A stretch of 9,901 bases of DNA from an uncultured Ruminococcus sp. (GTDB lineage Bacteria; Bacillota; Clostridia; Oscillospirales; Ruminococcaceae): NCBI GenBank assembly GCA_946544695.1, contig CAMNMO010000081.1:1-9901 (forward strand), in the 5' to 3' direction. The position numbers were made by a program, and so were the translations under genes. Shown here piece by piece: positions 5,752 through 9,901 of the stretch; the first letter of the stretch is position 1; each line of letters starts with the position of its first letter. The notes beneath the pieces are model-generated. The model made no database searches and was not told the origin of the DNA. It saw only the letters and a list, made by a program, of their open reading frames with translations.

Positions 5752-5944
5752 GAAAGGTAACAGATCCGATGAGAAGTTAAGTTTTTTGATGAAATTTTAC
5801 TCTTACCGAAAGGAAATTAATTCCAATGGAAATTTGATATATATGCCTGCACGTTTGCTATGAGTCTGCTTGCGGTGCGGGCGGCAGGGTTCCGATTTAC
5901 TTTCTATAATATTTTTACGAAAGGATCAAAGTCCAATGGCTTAA
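5752..5944 (+). repeat. Three solo GAAAGG-N11-ATG modules in the RNA tail
   Basis: The 3' module of the tandem unit occurs three more times without the rest of the unit: GAAAGG 5752-5757 with ATG AGA AGT TAA at 5769-5780; GAAAGG 5808-5813 with ATG GAA ATT TGA at 5826-5837; GAAAGG 5919-5924 with ATG GCT TAA at 5936-5944. Distance from GG to ATG is 11, 12 and 11 nt, and CC(A/G) always precedes ATG. A larger hairpin, CCTGCAC/GTGCGGG, lies between the second and third. Confidence 0.75.
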
Positions 5945-5956
5945 AGTGGATAATAT

Positions 5957-5995
5957 GAGAGCTGCTGATGTTTCAGCGGCTCTCTTTTGTTTTAC
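5957..5995 (+). terminator. Intrinsic terminator of the long structured RNA
   Basis: GAGAGCTGCTGA (5957-5968) pairs over 12 bp with TCAGCGGCTCTC (5973-5984) around a TGTT loop, followed by TTTTGTTTTA. The plus-strand orientation fixes the direction of the long RNA. Confidence 0.9.
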
Positions 5996-6040
5996 AGATG
6001 TTCGCATGCAGGAGATCTAAAAAGCCGTAATGTTAAAAAG

Positions 6041-6057
6041 CGACGGAAATTCCGTCG
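6041..6057. promoter_or_regulatory. Perfect palindrome upstream of the Spo0A-type gene
   Basis: CGACGGAA and TTCCGTCG flank a single A, 56 bases before the -35 box. Its right edge reads CGTCGAA, one base from the Spo0A box TGTCGAA. It may be an operator, possibly for the product of the next gene. Only position and symmetry support this. Confidence 0.4.
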
Positions 6058-6113
6058 AATCAGAACGAAAAACAAAACTTGTCAGCTTAACGGTAAACAT
6101 ATATTTAAGGCAC

Positions 6114-6141
6114 TTGATTATTATCAAACGTGTGCTATAAT
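6114..6141 (+). promoter_or_regulatory. Sigma-A promoter of the Spo0A-type gene
   Basis: TTGATT (6114-6119), a 16-bp spacer and TATAAT (6136-6141). Predicted start near 6148. The ~60-nt leader contains a CCGCC/GGCGG hairpin at about 6153-6170. Confidence 0.75.
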
Positions 6142-6210
6142 AGTATCTGCCGCCATGAATCGGGCGGTAAATATTACGGGGAAAACCTGCTATTACGGAG
6201 GTCATTGGGG

Positions 6211-6618
6211 ATGTACGATAATGTCAGACAAAAAGAATGCGTTTTGAACAGCGACGTGCTGCATGTTGATATCACGAGGATAATGAGGGAACTGTGTTTT
6301 ACCCAGAATTACAGCGGATATAAATATGTGCGTGAGGCTATCAAGCTGGCGGTGATGCTGAACGGGCGGAACTGCGGGATATCAAAGGATATATACCCTG
6401 ATATCGCAAAGAAAATGGGCACGACGGCTACTGCGGTGGAGAGCGGCATGAGGACTGCGATACGACGTGCCTGGCTGCACACTGACGACAGGGTCAAGCT
6501 GGAGCTGTTCGGGACGTTTGCGCTTGAGAAAGGGTGGGTGCCAAGCAACAGCGAGTTTGTTTTCATGCTTGCTGACAGGCTGCTGTGCAGTGCGATCTAC
6601 GGAGATGATTTTGAGTGA
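6211..6618 (+). CDS. Stand-alone Spo0A C-terminal DNA-binding domain protein
   Basis: 135 residues from the ATG at 6211, chosen because GGAGG lies at 6197-6201; an upstream in-frame start has no such site. The sequence matches the helical DNA-binding domain of Spo0A: DITRIMRELCFTQNYSGYKYVREAI, then KDIYPDIAKKMGTTATAVESGMRTAIRRAW, then NSEFVFMLADRLL. These correspond to the domain's conserved 'G..YLR.AI', 'LYP.IA....TT...VERAIRHAIE.AW' and 'P.NSEFIA.IAD.L' segments. In Spo0A this domain binds TGTCGAA boxes and activates or represses transcription after phosphorylation of an N-terminal receiver. Here there is no receiver domain at all: only about 15 residues precede the domain. It may thus be a constitutive or dimerisation-independent regulator, or a paralogue freed from phosphorelay control. 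It has its own promoter. No clear terminator follows. Confidence 0.9.
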   Translation: MYDNVRQKECVLNSDVLHVDITRIMRELCFTQNYSGYKYVREAIKLAVMLNGRNCGISKDIYPDIAKKMGTTATAVESGMRTAIRRAWLHTDDRVKLELFGTFALEKGWVPSNSEFVFMLADRLLCSAIYGDDFE

Positions 6619-7133
6619 CGGGCGGCGGGAGGTGTGCATACTATAAATAAGCGGCAGTGAAGGTGCGTCGGTGCGGGGTGGCAGGAAAGTCCGAAGGGAA
6701 GCCCCGCAGGTGCCGACCCACAGCTGCTGTTGACGATATGGTGCCGCAGGAGTTGGCGGACGGTATAGGATCTTCTGCTTGGTGCCCGGCTGTGATGTTT
6801 GCGGCTGAGGCAGTTCGGGTGGGGGATATATGGCGTTCGATACGACTGCGGCGCTTTGATTTTGCCAAAGTCTTAACAAACATCTGATGTGCGGTGAAGG
6901 TGCGGGTGATAAAATGCAGTTTTCGGGGCATGCTTAAAGGGGGAGAGAATGGGGGAAAAACGGGTGTGTACATATTTTAAGGAGGAAAGTCCGCTGCTGA
7001 GGCAGGACGGGAATGCAGTGCGTAATGTCTGTATTTTAATGGAAAAAACAGCATATTGCAGGAAAACTTTCGCTGTTCGTTTTAAGAGCGCAGAACGTTC
7101 AGAAAAAATTTAAAAAGAAATTGCCGAATGGGA
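6619..7133 (+). other. Gene-free region with repeated short motifs and hairpins
   Basis: No convincing ORF is seen in ~515 bases. A good nested hairpin lies at 6667-6717: GTCGG (6667-6671) / CCGAC (6713-6717) and GCGGGG (6673-6678) / CCCCGC (6702-6707). Two short motifs occur twice: GTGAAGGTGCG at 6657-6667 and 6894-6904, and AGGAAAGTCCG at 6683-6693 and 6983-6993. Another hairpin, AACAGC/GCTGTT, lies near 7046-7075. I see no promoter of good quality inside the region. It could be the 3' UTR of the Spo0A-type gene, a structured RNA, or degraded sequence. Confidence 0.4.
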
Positions 7134-7162
7134 TTGACAAAAAAATAACAAACTGGTATAAT
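7134..7162 (+). promoter_or_regulatory. adhE promoter with candidate Rex operator
   Basis: TTGACA (7134-7139), a 17-bp spacer and TATAAT (7157-7162). Overlapping it, TTGACAAAAAAATAACAA (7134-7151) matches the clostridial Rex-type palindrome TTGTTAA-N4-TTAACAA at 11 of 14 defined positions. Rex is an NADH/NAD-sensing repressor known to control adhE in several clostridia. Predicted start near 7169; the leader has a small GCGGA-TAATG-TCCGC hairpin at 7186-7200 just before the ribosome binding site. Confidence 0.75.
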
Positions 7163-7227
7163 GTAATTACGGTAAAGAGAGAAATGCGGATAATGTCCGC
7201 TTAGTTTTGAGATGGAGGAGTTACATT

Positions 7228-9864
7228 ATGGCAAAAACTACTGCTAAGAAAAATGAGCCTATCTTCGTAGACAGCGTTGAGGCTCTGACTGCCAAGATCA
7301 AGGAAGTAAGAGAGGCTCAGGCTAAGTTCGCTGAGTATACTCAGGAACAGGTCGACAAGATCTTCAAGGCTGCTGCGCTGGCTGCGAACAAAGCTCGTAT
7401 CCCGCTGGCAAAGATGGCTGTCGAGGAGACAGGCATGGGCATTGTTGAGGACAAGGTCATCAAGAACAACTACGCTGCCGAGCATATCTACAATGCATAC
7501 AAGAATGTGCAGACCTGCGGCGTTTTTGAGACAAACGAAGCTTACGGCACGACCAAGCTGTATGAACCCGTCGGTCTGATAGCTGCGGTAATACCCACCA
7601 CTAACCCCACATCTACTGCAATTTTCAAAACACTGATCTCGCTCAAGACGAGAAACGGTATCATCATCAGCCCGCACCCCCGTGCAAAGAAATGCACCAT
7701 CGCTGCGGCAAAGATAGTTCTTGACGCTGCTGTTGCGGCAGGCGCACCTGAGAACATCATCGGCTGGATAGATGTTCCTTCGCTGGATATGACCAACGAG
7801 ATAATGCGTGATTCCGACCTGATACTGGCAACAGGCGGTCCCGGAATGGTAAAGAGCGCTTATTCTTCGGGCACGCCCGCACTGGGCGTAGGTGCAGGCA
7901 ACGCTTCTGCTATAATAGATGCGTCGGCTGACATCAAGGTGGCTGTGAGCTCCATAATCCACTCAAAGACTTTCGACAACGGCATGATATGCGCAACTGA
8001 GCAGACACTGATCGTTGACAAGAAGATATACAAGGAAGTTAAGGCTGAGCTGAAGGCTCGTGGCTGCTATTTCCTGAATAACGAGGAAGCTGACAAGGTA
8101 AGACACACCATGATAATCAACGGTGCGCTGAATGCTAAGGTGGTTGGTCAGAGACCTGTTACCATAGCTAAGCTGTGCGGCTTTGAGGTGCCTGAGAATG
8201 TAAAGGTGCTGATAGGCGAAGCTACAAGCACCGAGCGTGACGAGGCTTTCGGCCATGAGAAGCTGACAACTGTACTGGGTATGTACAAGGCTGACGATTT
8301 CGATGATGCACTGGACAAGGCTGAGGCACTGCTGGAGAACAACGGCGGTCTGGGTCACACTTCGGTGCTGTGGATAGACAACGTGAACGAACGTGAAAAG
8401 ATGATGAAGTTCGCTGAGAGAATGAAAACCAGCCGTCTTATCATAAACACACCCTCTTCGCTGGGTGGTATAGGCGACCTCTACAACTTCAACTTTGCAC
8501 CTTCACTGACACTGGGCTGCGGTTCATGGGGCGGCAACTCGGTATCCGAGAACGTGGGCGTTAAGCACCTGCTGAACGTAAAGACTGTTGTTGAGAGGAG
8601 AGAGAATATGCTTTGGTTCAGAGCACCCGAAAAGGTATACTTCAAGAAGGGCTGCCTGCCTGTTGCCCTCGATGAGCTGAAAAATGTCATGGGCAAGAAG
8701 AGAGCGTTCATCGTTACCGACCAGTTCCTCTACAAGAACGGCTACACCAAGCCTATCACTGACAAACTGGATCAGATGGGCATTGAACACAATGTATTCT
8801 TTGATGTTGCTCCCGATCCTTCACTGGGCTGCGCACTGGAAGGTGTAAAGGCTATACGTGCATTTGAGCCTGACACCATCATTGCCATCGGCGGCGGTTC
8901 TGCAATGGACGCTGCTAAGATCATGTGGGTGATGTATGAACACCCCGAGGCTGACTTCCTTGATATGGCAATGAGATTCATTGATATCAGAAAGAGAGTT
9001 TACACATTCCCGAAGATGGGTGAGAAGGCTTACTTCATCTGCATACCCACATCTTCGGGTACAGGTTCTGAGGTGACACCTTTTGCAGTTATCACTGATG
9101 AAAAGACAGGTCACAAGTATCCTCTGGCAGACTATGCACTGCTGCCCAACATGGCTATCATCGACACCGACCTGATGATGAGTGCGCCTAAGGGTCTGAC
9201 AGCTGCTTCCGGTCTGGACTGCATGGTACACGACCTGGAGGCACTGGCTTCTGTAATGGCAACTGATTTCACTGACGGCATTGCATTGCAGTCACTGAAG
9301 ATGACGTTTGACAATCTGCCTGAGTGCGTTGACAACGGACAGACCGCTGTAAAGGCAAGGGAGAAGATGGCACACGCTGCAACTATGGCAGGTATGGCAT
9401 TCGCAAATGCATTCCTGGGTATAGGCCACTCGCTGGCACACAAGCTGGGTGCTTACCACCACCTGCCTCACGGTATCTGCTGCGCACTGGTCATCACCAA
9501 TGTCATGAAGTTCAATGCTAACCCTGTTCCCACCAAGATGGGCACATTCTCGCAGTATGAGTATCCCAAGACCCTTGAAAAGTATGCACTGGTAGCACGT
9601 TCGCTGGGTCTGTTCGGCAAGGACGACAAGGAATGCTTCAAGATGCTGTGCGACAAGGTCGAGGAACTGAAGGAAAGAGTTGGCTGCAAGAAGACCATTG
9701 CTGACTACGGCATTTCCGAGGAGGACTTCCTGGCTACACTGGATCAGATGAGCGAAGATGCATTCGACGATCAGTGCACAGGTGCTAACCCCAGATATCC
9801 TCTCATTGAAGAACTGAAGGAGATCTACAAGGCTTGCTACTACGGCACACCTTATAATGGTTGA
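7228..9864 (+). CDS. adhE: Bifunctional acetaldehyde-CoA / alcohol dehydrogenase
   Basis: 878 residues, the standard AdhE length. It reduces acetyl-CoA to acetaldehyde and then to ethanol, oxidising two NADH, in the cytoplasm; relatives assemble into helical filaments (spirosomes). The N-terminal aldehyde dehydrogenase half (to about residue 445) has the nucleotide-binding segment AVIPTTNPTST (120-130) and the catalytic Cys C255 in DNGMICATEQT. A linker leads to the iron-dependent alcohol dehydrogenase half, with IGGGSAMDAAK (554-564), PTSSGTGSEVTPF (607-619) and metal ligands D664, H668, H734 and H748 at the spacings seen in E. coli AdhE (4, 66 and 14). All key residues are intact. The ATG at 7228 is chosen because GGAGGAG (7214-7220) lies seven bases upstream; the in-frame TTG at 7207 has no such site and would place the ribosome binding site inside the coding sequence. 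The gene stands alone behind its own promoter. Confidence 0.98.
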   Translation: MAKTTAKKNEPIFVDSVEALTAKIKEVREAQAKFAEYTQEQVDKIFKAAALAANKARIPLAKMAVEETGMGIVEDKVIKNNYAAEHIYNAYKNVQTCGVFETNEAYGTTKLYEPVGLIAAVIPTTNPTSTAIFKTLISLKTRNGIIISPHPRAKKCTIAAAKIVLDAAVAAGAPENIIGWIDVPSLDMTNEIMRDSDLILATGGPGMVKSAYSSGTPALGVGAGNASAIIDASADIKVAVSSIIHSKTFDNGMICATEQTLIVDKKIYKEVKAELKARGCYFLNNEEADKVRHTMIINGALNAKVVGQRPVTIAKLCGFEVPENVKVLIGEATSTERDEAFGHEKLTTVLGMYKADDFDDALDKAEALLENNGGLGHTSVLWIDNVNEREKMMKFAERMKTSRLIINTPSSLGGIGDLYNFNFAPSLTLGCGSWGGNSVSENVGVKHLLNVKTVVERRENMLWFRAPEKVYFKKGCLPVALDELKNVMGKKRAFIVTDQFLYKNGYTKPITDKLDQMGIEHNVFFDVAPDPSLGCALEGVKAIRAFEPDTIIAIGGGSAMDAAKIMWVMYEHPEADFLDMAMRFIDIRKRVYTFPKMGEKAYFICIPTSSGTGSEVTPFAVITDEKTGHKYPLADYALLPNMAIIDTDLMMSAPKGLTAASGLDCMVHDLEALASVMATDFTDGIALQSLKMTFDNLPECVDNGQTAVKAREKMAHAATMAGMAFANAFLGIGHSLAHKLGAYHHLPHGICCALVITNVMKFNANPVPTKMGTFSQYEYPKTLEKYALVARSLGLFGKDDKECFKMLCDKVEELKERVGCKKTIADYGISEEDFLATLDQMSEDAFDDQCTGANPRYPLIEELKEIYKACYYGTPYNG

Positions 9865-9881
9865 TTCATAATTATTGACGG

Positions 9882-9900
9882 GGCGGACAGGCTGTCTGCC
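9882..9900 (+). terminator. Probable adhE terminator, cut by the window edge
   Basis: GGCGGACA (9882-9889) pairs with TGTCTGCC (9893-9900), an 8-bp stem with a 3-nt loop, 17 bases after the adhE stop. The T-tract, if present, lies beyond the window. Confidence 0.6.
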
Positions 9901-9901
9901 A

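Larger units (their letters stand above)
4215..5992 (+). ncRNA. Long (~1.78 kb) structured non-coding RNA with five tandem domains
   Basis: The segment lies between a consensus promoter and a strong intrinsic terminator. No reading frame in it has a good ribosome binding site plus plausible protein. The 5' domain (4215 to ~4690) is closed by TTCAAGGAA (4212-4220) against TTCCTTGAA (4303-4311). It contains CGTGA/TCACG (about 4312-4326), a long stem GCATC(GC)ACTT/AAGTGATGC capped by GGGC-GAGA-GCCT with a GNRA loop (about 4340-4385), and GTCCGA (4425-4430) / TCGGAC (4466-4471) enclosing CTGA/TCAG. Five ~160-nt units follow from 4693 to 5708, then a tail with three solo copies of the unit's 3' module. 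Two helices of the unit covary between copies. I do not recognise the RNA; the size recalls the ornate large bacterial RNAs (GOLLD, ROOL, OLE), but the tandem modular architecture differs from what I know of those. Confidence 0.8.

Noticed and set aside
4215..5992. Group I or II intron, or a tandem known riboswitch (TPP, SAM, cobalamin, T-box)
   Set aside because: I find no domain V-like hairpin, no group I core words, and no conserved core of those riboswitches; 'CTGAGAG' alone is not enough for TPP.
6657..6887. Plus-strand 76-codon ORF between the Spo0A-type gene and adhE
   Set aside because: No ribosome binding site, unusual basic/cysteine composition, and overlap with a stable hairpin and repeated motifs.
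6657..6993. RNase P RNA
   Set aside because: The GAGGAAAGTCC-like words are present, but the 3' conserved ACAGAA region is missing and the element order and spacing do not fit.
7207..7227. Upstream TTG start for AdhE
   Set aside because: The extension would encode the GGAGGAG ribosome binding site of the ATG at 7228; family proteins start near that ATG.

Overview
The window looks like chromosomal DNA of an anaerobic clostridial Firmicute, most likely a Ruminococcus-type rumen or gut bacterium. The basis is a bifunctional AdhE, a stand-alone Spo0A-type DNA-binding domain, a DUF1292 protein, near-consensus sigma-A promoters with 16-17 bp spacers, GGAGG-type ribosome binding sites and many intrinsic terminators. 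The genus is inferred from gene content and style, not from a marker gene.

Layout. 2-910 (+): 3' part of a membrane protein I do not recognise. 964-1001: terminator shared with the convergent gene. 1029-1787 (-): aminoglycoside-phosphotransferase-fold protein in which three kinase positions are all Asn. 2115-3218 (-): iron-dependent alcohol dehydrogenase resembling phosphonoacetaldehyde reductases. It is preceded by a ~290-nt structured leader (3550 to 3258, minus) with its own strong promoter and a terminator just before the gene. 3649-3975 (-): DUF1292 protein, with a terminator-like hairpin at the very 5' end of its transcript. 4180-5995 (+): the most unusual part, a long region without convincing protein genes, framed by a consensus promoter and a strong terminator. 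6211-6618 (+): stand-alone Spo0A C-terminal-domain protein. 6619-7133: gene-free, GC-rich, with small repeated motifs. 7228-9864 (+): adhE, behind a consensus promoter that overlaps a candidate Rex operator. The window ends inside the probable adhE terminator.

The 4.2-6.0 kb locus appears to make one ~1.78-kb non-coding RNA. It has a ~475-nt structured 5' domain, five tandem ~160-nt structured units joined by 33-61-nt linkers, and a 3' tail. Two hairpins in the unit show compensatory base changes between copies, which is direct evidence of selection on RNA structure. Each unit ends in GAAAGG, about 11 nt, then CC(A/G)ATG opening a two-codon Met-Ala ORF. Three further solo copies of this module follow in the tail. 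I do not recognise the RNA as any class I know. It is the best candidate here for an undescribed system.

Functional links between neighbours are limited. AdhE (acetyl-CoA to ethanol, NADH reoxidation) is ordinary fermentation. The other genes appear to be independently transcribed units, each with its own promoter or leader.
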